Shown here in pieces: positions 1 through 7,187 of a stretch of DNA of 11,510 nucleotides; positions within the stretch are counted from its first letter, which is position 1; every line of letters begins with the position of its first letter. The notes under the pieces were generated by a model, which had not been told where the DNA came from, searched no databases, and saw only the letters and a program-made list of their open reading frames with translations. The DNA lies in contig JAFGWS010000111.1 of assembly GCA_016937035.1 (NCBI GenBank), positions 1 through 11,510 on the forward strand. Reading direction: 5' to 3'. This stretch comes from Pontiellaceae bacterium (GTDB lineage: Bacteria > Verrucomicrobiota > Kiritimatiellia > Kiritimatiellales > Pontiellaceae). A program made the translations under genes and the position numbers.

Positions 1-267
1 CCTTGATGATGCAGTTATGTTTCAATCGAGCAAGCTTCCTTGCCTGCTCATCGCCGTCCCGGACCCTCCGACACTATCAGCGACATCTCTTCTATCGGCA
101 GCTCAAGTACAGGACTTAAATTGGAACAGAAAATCGGCACTTTTTTCCGCCCCGGAAAATGTGGAAGAATAGACGCTTTGTAGAATTGTATACGCTGTTA
201 CTTCAGACTCACATCTTTGTCAGCGTTCTCTCCTACTACCTCTAGGTAGCGCTCGGGGAACTCGGTT
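1..267. other. Gene-free flank downstream of the glycan gene
   Basis: I see no supportable coding region here on either strand. It lies just 3' of the minus-strand pyruvyl transferase/GT29 gene. It contains a short perfect hairpin (TTTTCCG at 143-149, loop CCC, CGGAAAA at 153-159) and a smaller one around 233-248 (CTACC/GGTAG). Neither is followed by a T-tract in the minus-strand direction, so neither is a convincing terminator for the upstream gene. Confidence 0.5.
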
Positions 268-2100
268 TCAGGAAATCAGCTCCCAGTGCGGTTGTTTTAA
301 CAGGGTGTTGCAGACAAAGTTTTTTTCTTTGACATAATCGTGAGGTTCCTGAGTACGCTGTTGATCGTAATAAGTTGGGGTATTTTTAAAGTCAAATCCA
401 AAGAGCGTAACTGAAGCCGGTTTTTGAGCAGCAACATACCACATTGCCATCAGACCACAGGAAGGCCGATCTACCCCAGCAAGGCGTGCCACCTCTTCAT
501 TACTATCAATCGGGACATAGCGATGTGGTTTAGGCAAGGAATCACGACGACGGTTGGAGACATGAAAAACAACAGGCTGTCCGGGCGTTTCCTTTGAAGG
601 AAGAGAGCTGGCAATCTCGTTGAATAAAGCTGGAACACTGAAAAAGGCAATGTCTATTCGTTTTCCCTGAGCAACGGAATCGACAACAGCACAACCTTTA
701 TTAAAGCGGCAGACCAAATCAAATTCGGAGTCGATTTTGGAACCATGGGTTTGATCAAATAGAGAAAGAGCATTACCGACCAGTGCAATTCGTTTATTGG
801 CAAACAACGAACCACTAGCACAATCACTCCACACACTACTTTCGAGATGTGACATTGCATCCTTTTCTACAACACGATCATTTATACCAGCTTCAGCGGC
901 TGAAGTTTTGGTGGTTTTTTGACGAAGTTGTTGAATGATGCGCTCCCGCAAATGTTGAGCTTTTGAAGTGGGTATCGATGATATACTATCCTCTGAACGG
1001 TTCCAGTTATGAATATTATCAAAATTATGCTCTGCAAGCTCAAGCATGCGCTCAACCCGCCGAGTTGAGATATCGGTCTGCTCATCCCTGAGACAAGTTC
1101 CTATGCGCTCTCCGAGCTGTTCGAGATCCGGTTCATCTATTGACAAAACCGGTAGAGGCTCATTCAACGTCTGCAAGATGGCTTCAATTTTGGGCGTATT
1201 TGAGTGAAATACTGCATAAGGAGTCCCGATTGTCATCGCGGCAATAGTATGGTGAAAACGTCCTGAAACAAGAAATGATGCATGCCTGATCTGATCCAAC
1301 CATTCTTTCATAGAGCCTGCATTGACCATCTCTATAGAGGGCACCAACTTACTCAGTTTTTCAAAAAAAACTTCATCATCCGGTGCTGGTCGCGATTTTG
1401 CTCCCATTAAAAAGCGAAGGGGGACGCCTTTTTTATAAATTCTTTTGACGACATCAGCCATAGAATTGATATGAACGTCATTCAAAGCAATTCCGCCTGA
1501 AAGCAAAATATAGCCTTCCGGCTTATGACTTGAGGCTAAAGAATGGCGATTTATAAACCGAGGAAGACAATCAAAGCCGAGAGTATTTGAGACCGCAGAC
1601 GCCTTAAGTAGTTCATGAGAAAAGACTTCACGAGTCACTACAGCATCCAGATGAGGCAACACCATGGAATAAATTAAACTTTTACCGCTCGGCACAGTTC
1701 GGTTCCCGTTTGGATAGCAGGAATGATTAATCAGATGGACCGGCTTATTCAAAAACCTTTTAACTGCCATTGCCATATAGAGCAGATTTACAGAACCCTT
1801 TGAAACTCGGTGCAGAGTTCCCTCTCCATTAATAACCACCAGGTCCGCCGACTCCAGAGCATAGAATATTGATGGATTTTCTTTAATAAATTCATTAAAA
1901 AATACCGGGTCAGCAAAATGATCCGATATTGTCGGAGTCGGATTCAGATGATGCGTCGCCATTACACTGACCGGATCAACATAAAATCCAAACTCTGTCA
2001 ACGTTTGTAGAATCTCCATTGAGGTTCCATAGCATCCCCAGTGGTAGGTATCTGCGGTAAAGTTCAGGATAACAGCTTTTGGCTTATCAATAATATTCAT
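268..2100 (-). CDS. Polysaccharide pyruvyl transferase - GT29 (sialyltransferase-like) fusion
   Basis: A 610-residue two-domain enzyme, probably cytoplasmic, for decorating surface polysaccharide. Residues about 9-320 match the polysaccharide pyruvyl transferase family (CsaB/WcaK type): an early glycine-rich turn, the VVINGEGTLHR segment near 88-98, and SGRFHHTIAAMTIGTPY near 279-295 followed by SNTPKIEAI. After a linker of about 110 residues with few hydrophobics, residues about 434-595 look like glycosyltransferase family 29. This part shows RIALVGNALSL (sialylmotif L-like), FDLVCRFNK, GKRIDI, PSCGLMAMWYVA with GFDF (sialylmotif S-like), and HDYVKE near 587-592, which fits the HxxxxE of motif VS. 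There is no signal peptide or membrane segment. I chose ATG 2100; a GTG 18 bases upstream in frame is possible, and neither has a clear Shine-Dalgarno. The gene follows the ParB/TPR gene by 70 bases, so the two probably share a transcript. Domain assignments are confident; the acceptor and sugar donor are unknown. Confidence 0.85.
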   Translation of the reverse strand: MNIIDKPKAVILNFTADTYHWGCYGTSMEILQTLTEFGFYVDPVSVMATHHLNPTPTISDHFADPVFFNEFIKENPSIFYALESADLVVINGEGTLHRVSKGSVNLLYMAMAVKRFLNKPVHLINHSCYPNGNRTVPSGKSLIYSMVLPHLDAVVTREVFSHELLKASAVSNTLGFDCLPRFINRHSLASSHKPEGYILLSGGIALNDVHINSMADVVKRIYKKGVPLRFLMGAKSRPAPDDEVFFEKLSKLVPSIEMVNAGSMKEWLDQIRHASFLVSGRFHHTIAAMTIGTPYAVFHSNTPKIEAILQTLNEPLPVLSIDEPDLEQLGERIGTCLRDEQTDISTRRVERMLELAEHNFDNIHNWNRSEDSISSIPTSKAQHLRERIIQQLRQKTTKTSAAEAGINDRVVEKDAMSHLESSVWSDCASGSLFANKRIALVGNALSLFDQTHGSKIDSEFDLVCRFNKGCAVVDSVAQGKRIDIAFFSVPALFNEIASSLPSKETPGQPVVFHVSNRRRDSLPKPHRYVPIDSNEEVARLAGVDRPSCGLMAMWYVAAQKPASVTLFGFDFKNTPTYYDQQRTQEPHDYVKEKNFVCNTLLKQPHWELIS

Positions 2101-2170
2101 CTTATATTTTAATCTCACTTCAATTCATCTTTACATAGTGTTTATCGAACAATTATCCAGACATATCCTA

Positions 2171-3913
2171 TCATATTTCCCGACACTGTGAACGATCGAC
2201 TAATTTTTTAAATTCCTCCTGCTCAAAGATTTTCGAAAACGAACTTTGGCGAGAAATCGATGCATTGATTGAGGGTGAAACCTCATTACAGTATTGAGCG
2301 AAACTCAACAACTGATCGAAGTTTCGATTGTGAAATAGGCAGTCAAAGATCGCTAGATATACTGTTTCGTTGGCAGGATTCAGCTCCTGCGCTTTAAAGA
2401 ATGCTTCTGCCGCCTCTTCATAACGTTCCAAAGATTGCAAGCTGGTGCCATAGTTAAACCAAGCGATCTCATCGGCCGGATTTTTTTCCACAATGCCTTT
2501 GAGAATGGGAAGCATGGATTCATCCTTAAGCAGTTCTTCATATTGCTGCATCAGATCTCGGCTCCCCTCTGCGAGGGTGCTCACCTCATCCGACGATATC
2601 TTTTGCTGACCCAACTCGGCTTTCCGATATTCTTTACAAACATCAAGCACTTCTTTAAACTCCGGCTGCTGGAAAAGTTCCGAATAAATCGGATCCTCAG
2701 AAAAGTTAATGATCAGCTCAGGAGACACTCCTACACAATAATTGGCAAAGTTAAGCAGCATATCCCGGTTTTCAGATCGGAACAGACAGAGAAAAACCAT
2801 GGAATAAACGGCTTCATTCCGGGGATTTATCCCTTGCACCTTAAGGAAGGTCTCGGCGGCTTCGGCATAGCGCTCCATGGACTTTAGGCCAAGTCCGTAA
2901 CTGAACAACGCCTCCTCATTTTCGGGGTCATTTTTAACCGCTTCTTCAAGCACCGACAGGGCCGCTTCATCCATCACCCCATTGTTACCTTCCTGCGCTT
3001 CTGCAGAAGCCTCATTCACGGGATCATCGGCTTCGGCCGGAGGCAGGGTCTGCTTGGGATCAGCGAGCGTTTTGAAGGGTTCATGAGCAAAAAGCTCTGC
3101 AAAAAAGGGTTCTTTTGAAAAGGCGGCGGTAAACTTCGGAGAAAAGTGCTTGCAGTATGTCAAATAATCAACAAGCAGATCAAAATCCCGTGCGAGATAC
3201 AAATTCCGTAGAATATAGGCAAATGTGCTGAACTTATCAGGATCCAGTTCGTGGGCTTTAATGAAGGCTCTGGCCGCCTGAAGATGATCCCCCAATGCTT
3301 CTTTGCATATGCCGAAATTGATCCAGTCGTTTACGCCGGCATCGGGTTGTTTAAGGGCTTCAAGAAGCTTAGGAAGCGCATTTTTCCACAGCGCATCTCG
3401 GCTCACAGAAGGAGGACTGTTTTCAAGAGTCAATTCGGATGGAGAGACCTGAAAACTGGCCGGACGCGGCGGTATATAATATTTTTCCGTATAGGGTTTT
3501 CGATGCGTGCGCTGCAGTTCTACCGCTCTATTAAAAGACTCCACGACAACGCAGTCGACATGAGTAAATCCAAGCTCTTCCGCCACGCGCACCCGATTGG
3601 AACCGCCCCAAATTACATAAAGTCGAACATTCAGATTCCCCTTGCTCTCATCAAACGGCAACTCACAGAAGGTATCTTCACACGTTTTCATCCGCTCAAT
3701 GAGCTCCCGCCGCGTGGCATGAACCACCAGCAAAGGATAATGCAGTCCATTTTGCGCAATATCTTCAGCTAATCTGGAGTAAAACGGTTTTCCTTTGTGC
3801 GTTTCTGCTTTGGGTACCGATGCCCACAGATCTTTTATAGGAAGGGAAATAACCCGGTAATCATTCCACTTTTTCCCACTGAACTGAGATTTTAGAATTT
3901 TCTTATTTGCCAT
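2171..3913 (-). CDS. ParB-like N-terminal domain protein with three TPR units
   Basis: A 580-residue soluble protein. Residues about 18-125 resemble the ParB/Srx N-terminal fold: DYRVISLPIKDL, then RLAEDIAQNGLHYPLLVV, then VIWGGSNRVRVAEELGFTHVDCVVV, where GGSNRVRVA stands in place of the ParB GxRRxxA box. There is no helix-turn-helix DNA-binding domain as in chromosomal ParB. The rest is three copies of a unit of about 106 residues, near 180-285, 319-425 and 468-573. Each contains TPR-like helices (such as YGLGLKSMERYAEAAETFLKVQGINP) and a distinctive tail ending in F..F....FK.L.D, with acidic linkers between copies. Start ATG 3913 is chosen because GAGGAAGG sits five bases before it; a GTG 60 bases upstream in frame lacks this. 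It precedes the pyruvyl transferase/GT29 gene. Stand-alone ParB-like domains occur in polysaccharide clusters, which would suit a scaffold or regulatory role, but the function is unknown. Confidence 0.8.
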   Translation of the reverse strand: MANKKILKSQFSGKKWNDYRVISLPIKDLWASVPKAETHKGKPFYSRLAEDIAQNGLHYPLLVVHATRRELIERMKTCEDTFCELPFDESKGNLNVRLYVIWGGSNRVRVAEELGFTHVDCVVVESFNRAVELQRTHRKPYTEKYYIPPRPASFQVSPSELTLENSPPSVSRDALWKNALPKLLEALKQPDAGVNDWINFGICKEALGDHLQAARAFIKAHELDPDKFSTFAYILRNLYLARDFDLLVDYLTYCKHFSPKFTAAFSKEPFFAELFAHEPFKTLADPKQTLPPAEADDPVNEASAEAQEGNNGVMDEAALSVLEEAVKNDPENEEALFSYGLGLKSMERYAEAAETFLKVQGINPRNEAVYSMVFLCLFRSENRDMLLNFANYCVGVSPELIINFSEDPIYSELFQQPEFKEVLDVCKEYRKAELGQQKISSDEVSTLAEGSRDLMQQYEELLKDESMLPILKGIVEKNPADEIAWFNYGTSLQSLERYEEAAEAFFKAQELNPANETVYLAIFDCLFHNRNFDQLLSFAQYCNEVSPSINASISRQSSFSKIFEQEEFKKLVDRSQCREI

Positions 3914-3925
3914 ACTTACCTTCCT
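3901..3925 (-). promoter_or_regulatory. Strong ribosome binding site deciding the ParB/TPR start
   Basis: On the minus strand GAGGAAGG is followed by TAAGT and then the ATG at 3913. This spacing and match fix the start and argue against the longer open frame reaching 3973. Confidence 0.75.
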
Positions 3926-4109
3926 CGTAAAACCATTTTTACTACCGAAGGTGTAAAGCAGGATAGATGCCACGCCGCCTCATCGAGCAGCCGCAGGAGG
4001 TTGCCCTTCCCTCTCACGGTGCCCCGTTTCGCTAAAACTTCATTCTAAGACGCTGCACATTCTCTACTCTCCGCCTATTTAAATCGGCGATCTCGCTCTG
4101 ACCCTATCT

Positions 4110-4175
4110 TGGAGTGCGGTGGGTCGAAAACCGGCGAAGCCGCTCGACACCGCTTTTATTGCGCCGAAGGCGCTG
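4110..4175. repeat. REP-like palindromic element
   Basis: GCGGTG (4116-4121), a GG bulge and TCG (4124-4126) pair with CGACACCGC (4145-4153) around an 18-base loop. A second hairpin, GCGCC-GAA-GGCGC, follows at 4161-4173. The opening TTGGAGTGCGGTG and this arrangement resemble dispersed repeats of PVC-group genomes as I remember them; copy number cannot be judged from this window. Confidence 0.5.
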
Positions 4176-4364
4176 TGCACCGTAGGACGCTCTTCGGTGC
4201 GTGTTACATTGGTGCAAATATAGATTATGTCCATCCACCCTCGCCTTCCGTGTATTGTGAGTCGCGCAAAGCCGCAACGGTGCCGAGAATTCATTTTCTA
4301 AACTTCGTTACATTGCGCCTTTGCGAGATCATCCGCTCGTCGGCGCCATTCCTCCGATACAAAC

Positions 4365-4386
4365 AAGCCCTGCAAATACAGGGCTT
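4365..4386. terminator. Terminator-like hairpin
   Basis: An 8-base perfect stem AAGCCCTG / CAGGGCTT closes a 6-base loop. T-rich sequence follows on both sides (TTATTGTT on plus, GTTTGT on minus), so it could act in either direction. The nearest upstream transcript is the patatin-yacP pair on the minus strand, whose last stop is about 310 bases away. The T-tracts are interrupted, hence moderate confidence. Confidence 0.5.
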
Positions 4387-4495
4387 TATTGTTCCAAGCG
4401 ACTTATATCAGCCAATCCGAATCAACATTTCTCGACTCTTTCTTGGCCCGACTCTCAATGTTGAATATTCAGATCTGAGCCGAAATGGTCATGAA

Positions 4496-4557
4496 TTGGC
4501 TCGCAGAGCCAACGCTACAACAAGGATGACTTTCTGCACGCGACGAGGACGTCGCGT
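4496..4557. repeat. Pair of tight palindromes in intergenic DNA
   Basis: TTGGCTC-GCA-GAGCCAA (4496-4512) and ACGCGACG-AGGA-CGTCGCGT (4538-4557) are perfect hairpins with 7- and 8-base stems, separated by 25 bases. They carry no T-tract and sit in a non-coding region, so they are better read as repeat elements than as terminators. Confidence 0.55.
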
Positions 4558-4695
4558 CTTGCACAGGCAGGCAGGATGCCCGCGGTACAGGCAAGGCTGG
4601 CAGGAGAGATAATCGATTCAATCCAAGTTTTTTCCATGCCGACATGGATATCAGTCGTGATCCCGATTGCGGGAATAACAGATAAACCACACTCC

Positions 4696-5172
4696 CTACC
4701 CGCCGAAATCCTTAGGAAACAAATCACCGAGTGTCGGGCGTTCTCCGGGACGCATGGCGCTGGGAATATTCCTTCGCGAATCCTGCCCGCACTGTGCCAA
4801 AAACTCCTGCGCCGACATCACCTGTGCGCCGGCGCTGGATACCGTCTCATGCTCTGCAAAATCTGAGGTAACGACCAGAATCTTTTCCGGAGCGGCATAG
4901 CGGGAAACGAGGCGCTCAATAATCGTATCGGCGGAGCAGTTGGACGGAGAGAAGTAAACCTCCATATGCCGCACCGTCAGTGAATCATCAATGCCGGCCT
5001 CCTGGCCGTCAAAAACGATCGTGGTCTGTGGAGCCATTCGATGCGCCGTATTTTCCACTTTTCGAACCAACCGCTGGCGAGCCGCCGTCAAATCGCTGCG
5101 CAGCAGCACAGCAAGTTCTGCATCCTGATGAAGCAGGTTATAACCGTCGATGATCAACCAGTCCGGTTTCAT
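4696..5172 (-). CDS. YacP-like NYN (PIN-fold) ribonuclease
   Basis: A 158-residue cytoplasmic protein of the YacP/DUF901 NYN family, which includes the ribosome-associated endoribonuclease Rae1 of Bacillus. Visible acidic residues of the PIN-like active site are D9 in LIIDGYNLLH, D55 in TIVFDGQ, D82 in SADTIIERL and D104 in ILVVTSDFAEH. The spacing of these blocks fits the family throughout. I chose ATG 5172 because it overlaps the patatin stop by ATGA, the usual sign of translational coupling; an in-frame start 18 bases upstream would add MDVETE. The proline- and charge-rich last 30 residues are typical extra tail. RNA cleavage is inferred from family membership; the target RNA is unknown. 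Confidence 0.85.
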   Translation of the reverse strand: MKPDWLIIDGYNLLHQDAELAVLLRSDLTAARQRLVRKVENTAHRMAPQTTIVFDGQEAGIDDSLTVRHMEVYFSPSNCSADTIIERLVSRYAAPEKILVVTSDFAEHETVSSAGAQVMSAQEFLAQCGQDSRRNIPSAMRPGERPTLGDLFPKDFGG

Positions 5173-6038
5173 TTCCGTTTCCACGTCCACTTTTTACGTT
5201 TGGGCTCTCCCGCCAACGCCTGCTCCAACTGTCGCTTAAACGCATCCTTTACAGGAAGTGCCTGCTGATAAATCTCCCACGGTTTATGAAAATCGAGAAT
5301 TTCCACATCCAGCAGCGGCGGACAAATATAAATATCGACCGGATGGTTTTTGAGGCGTTCGGCAGCGATGGTATCCATCATTACCTGATAGGTATGCATA
5401 ATGGCATCGCGCGGCGAAGGAATCTTGGTAACCGGCTTGCTCTTTTGTCCTGAAAGATCGACGGCAATGCGCAGATCACAATCCGGATCGAGCAGATCGT
5501 GCGGCACATTATTCACCAGCCCGCCGTCCACCAACACGCGGTCACCATCCATCACCGGGGCAAAGATATAAGGCAGCGCCATACTCGCCCGCACCGCCGG
5601 CAGCAGCGCCCCGGAATCAAAAACCACCTGCTTCTTCCGCCAGAAATCAGTGGCCACCACTTTCAGCGGAATCGACAGCTCCTCAAAGGTTGAGACCTGC
5701 ATTTGTTCATAAAGGTACGAAAGCAGCTTTTCTCCCTTGAGCAGACCGCTGGGTTTCAGACTGATATGCGGATCGATAAGCGTAATAATCTGCAGCATAT
5801 CCTTACTGCGGATCATATCCCGAATCCGGGCATTGGGCGGCGTAATGAGCTTCTGAAACATTTCTACGATATCGCGAGCCGACTGCCCCGACGCATAGAG
5901 CGCCCCGAGAATCCCACCGATACTCGTTCCGGTAATACAAGCGGGCTTAATGCCCAGTTCATCAAAAACTTCTAATATAGGCAGGTGCGCAAATCCCTTT
6001 GCTCCACCGCCGCCCAACGCTAACCCAATCTTTTTCAT
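5169..6038 (-). CDS. Patatin-like phospholipase (RssA/NTE type)
   Basis: A 289-residue serine lipid acyl hydrolase with a Ser-Asp dyad. The oxyanion-hole glycine string GGGGAKG lies at 9-15, the nucleophile elbow GTSIGG at 37-42 (Ser39), and the catalytic Asp in DGGLVNNVP at 171. The rest fits the short bacterial patatin family, including the late basic tail (PKRKKWTWKRK). There is no signal peptide, so a cytoplasmic or membrane-surface enzyme is likely. The start ATG at 6038 leads directly into KKIGLALGGGG as in homologues, though no good Shine-Dalgarno precedes it. It is co-transcribed with the YacP-like gene (4-base overlap). The physiological substrate is unknown. Confidence 0.9.
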   Translation of the reverse strand: MKKIGLALGGGGAKGFAHLPILEVFDELGIKPACITGTSIGGILGALYASGQSARDIVEMFQKLITPPNARIRDMIRSKDMLQIITLIDPHISLKPSGLLKGEKLLSYLYEQMQVSTFEELSIPLKVVATDFWRKKQVVFDSGALLPAVRASMALPYIFAPVMDGDRVLVDGGLVNNVPHDLLDPDCDLRIAVDLSGQKSKPVTKIPSPRDAIMHTYQVMMDTIAAERLKNHPVDIYICPPLLDVEILDFHKPWEIYQQALPVKDAFKRQLEQALAGEPKRKKWTWKRK

Positions 6039-6126
6039 GCTTTAATTATGCACACCGCCCAGCAGCGATAAAGGCAAATCAGCAACGGCTCCAAGGTTTC
6101 CGCATCTTACCGATTGCGAAAATCCT

Positions 6127-6259
6127 AAGCCCGAATTCCGAAACCCGAAACAATCCACAAAAACTCAAACTCGAAAACGGCTTCGTGTCACCCATTTGGG
6201 GAATTGAGCCGCATTTAAATTTTTCATTTGTTTCGGATTTCGAGTTTAGAAATTCGAAT
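6127..6259. repeat. Palindromic AT-rich intergenic repeat
   Basis: The left part (6131-6153, CGAATTCCGAAACCCGAAAC) and the right part read in reverse complement (6228-6259, CGAATTTCTAAACTCGAAAT then CCGAAAC) are variants of the same sequence facing each other. A further unit, AACTCGAAAACGG, lies at about 6167-6179. No gene occupies 6039-6325, and this element fills most of it. The style matches dispersed low-complexity repeats built from CGAAA-type units. Confidence 0.55.
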
Positions 6260-6296
6260 CTTCCCTGATCAGTAAGTAACGGTGTTAGCTTACAAC

Positions 6297-6321
6297 AAAA
6301 AAAAACCGCCATTCGGCGGTT
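6297..6321 (-). terminator. Rho-independent terminator after tRNA-Pro
   Basis: Read on the minus strand: AACCGCC, loop GAAT, GGCGGTT, then a run of T (complement of A at 6297-6305). The stem begins five bases after the encoded CCA of the tRNA, so it ends the tRNA transcript and insulates the patatin gene. Confidence 0.85.
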
Positions 6322-6325
6322 AAGG

Positions 6326-6402
6326 TGGTCGGGGCGACTGGATTCGAACCAGCGACTTCTACGTCCCGAACGTAGCGCTCTACCAGACTGAGCCACGCCC
6401 CG
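6326..6402 (-). tRNA. tRNA-Pro (anticodon CGG)
   Basis: A complete cloverleaf on the minus strand. The acceptor stem is CGGGGCG/CGCCCCG. The D-arm is GCTC/GAGC around AGTCTGGTA, and the anticodon stem CTACG/CGTAG encloses the loop TTCGGGA, giving anticodon CGG. The variable loop is short and the T-arm is GCTGG-TTCGAAT-CCAGT, with one G-T pair. The discriminator is A, and CCA is encoded (6326-6328). It reads the proline codon CCG. A terminator follows immediately, so it is a single-gene unit. Confidence 0.95.
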
Positions 6403-6421
6403 TTAACAAAAAGAAGGGCGT

Positions 6422-6449
6422 AGTGTACGAATCCGGGGATGAATGGCAA
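6422..6449 (-). promoter_or_regulatory. Possible sigma-70 promoter for tRNA-Pro
   Basis: On the minus strand TTGCCA (6449-6444) and TACACT (6427-6422) are separated by 16 bases, about 20 bases upstream of the tRNA 5' end. Each box matches its consensus at four of six positions, so this is plausible but weak. Confidence 0.35.
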
Positions 6450-6542
6450 GCTGTAAAGGAAGCGTTTTTAGCTCCGCAAACTGTACTGATTAACGTCGTC
6501 GTCCACGTCCCTTCACTGCGTTCAGTTCTAAAGAAGAACCTT

Positions 6543-7187
6543 TTATTGAGTGGCTTCGCGCTGACCCTTGGCTTCGAAAAAGTGAATATTGTAAAAGAGG
6601 TTCTCGATTTCCTGCTCGATATTCATGTTATGGATCAGGAAATCCTCTGAGCTTTTCAACACGATGGGCGCAAAGTTAATGACGCCTTTGCAGCAGGTTT
6701 TTTTGAGCGTTTCGACCATACCCTGTGCAGCGGGTTCGGGGACGGTGAGCGCGGCCACGCGGATTTCGTTTTCGGTGATAAATTCTTTGATTGTTTTCAC
6801 GTGAAGAATCGGAATCGGCGCATCGGGATTGAGCACTTCAGGGTCGGAGTCAAAGCCGGCAACCACGCGGATACCGACGCGGGGAAAACCATTATGGTTC
6901 ATCAGCGCCTGCCCCAGTTTACCGCAGCCGACAATCACAATCCGCTGTTTTTTATCTTTGCCGAGCAGCACATTGAGCTTGGCAACCAATTCATCAATTC
7001 GATATCCCCCTCGCTTGTTTCCCGTCAGGTTAAACATGGAAAAATCTTTGCGTACGAGCGAGGGCGATACGCCGAGGGCATCAGCGAGATTATCGGAAAA
7101 CACTTTCACGAGACCCAGCGCCTTCATTTTGCGCATGACGTTGCGGTAACGGGATAGGCGTCGAATTACTTCCTGATTCGCGTTCAT
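6543..7187 (-). CDS. rex: Redox-sensing transcriptional repressor Rex
   Basis: A 214-residue DNA-binding regulator that senses the NADH/NAD+ ratio; in known Rex proteins NADH binding releases DNA. Residues about 8-62 form the winged helix (RRLSRYRNVMRKMKALG, then SDNLADALGVSPSLVRKDFSMFNLTGNKRGGYRI). SPSLVRKDF is the recognition-helix region and GGY the wing. Residues 82-115 are the Rossmann entry, RIVIVGCGKLGQAL with G87-C-G89 and FDSD at 112-115. The conserved NFAPIVL and the C-terminal helix NLFYNIHFFE (domain-swap helix) are present, and the length is typical. The start ATG 7187 overlaps the PHP stop by ATGA and has CGGAG eight bases upstream. It is last in the five-gene minus operon that faces the hydrogenase operon, which points to hydrogenase genes as targets. 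Confidence 0.93.
   Translation of the reverse strand: MNANQEVIRRLSRYRNVMRKMKALGLVKVFSDNLADALGVSPSLVRKDFSMFNLTGNKRGGYRIDELVAKLNVLLGKDKKQRIVIVGCGKLGQALMNHNGFPRVGIRVVAGFDSDPEVLNPDAPIPILHVKTIKEFITENEIRVAALTVPEPAAQGMVETLKKTCCKGVINFAPIVLKSSEDFLIHNMNIEQEIENLFYNIHFFEAKGQREATQ

Larger units (their letters stand above)
3914..4695. other. 782-base gene-free region rich in palindromes
   Basis: No open frame here reads like a protein: the frames are short, arginine- and serine-rich and overlap on both strands. What it does hold is structure: an interrupted palindrome at 4116-4153, a GCGCC/GGCGC hairpin at 4161-4173, a terminator-like hairpin at 4365-4386, and a cluster of palindromes at 4496-4512, 4538-4557 and 4633-4648. 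It looks like stacked copies of dispersed intergenic repeats. 3914-4090 contains nothing I can name apart from the ribosome binding site of the downstream gene; its promoter must be here but I cannot place it. Confidence 0.6.

Noticed and set aside
2171..3913. Chromosome-partition ParB
   Set aside because: There is no helix-turn-helix domain, no GxRRxxA box in standard form and no parA neighbour; the C-terminal part is TPR repeats.
4079..4612. Overlapping frames on both strands that could be read as small hypothetical proteins
   Set aside because: They coincide with palindromic repeats, overlap one another on opposite strands, lack ribosome binding sites and resemble the spurious translations that such repeats produce.
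6403..6409. TTGTTAA half-site next to tRNA-Pro as a Rex operator
   Set aside because: Only the left half matches; the other half would fall in the tRNA acceptor stem and does not match.
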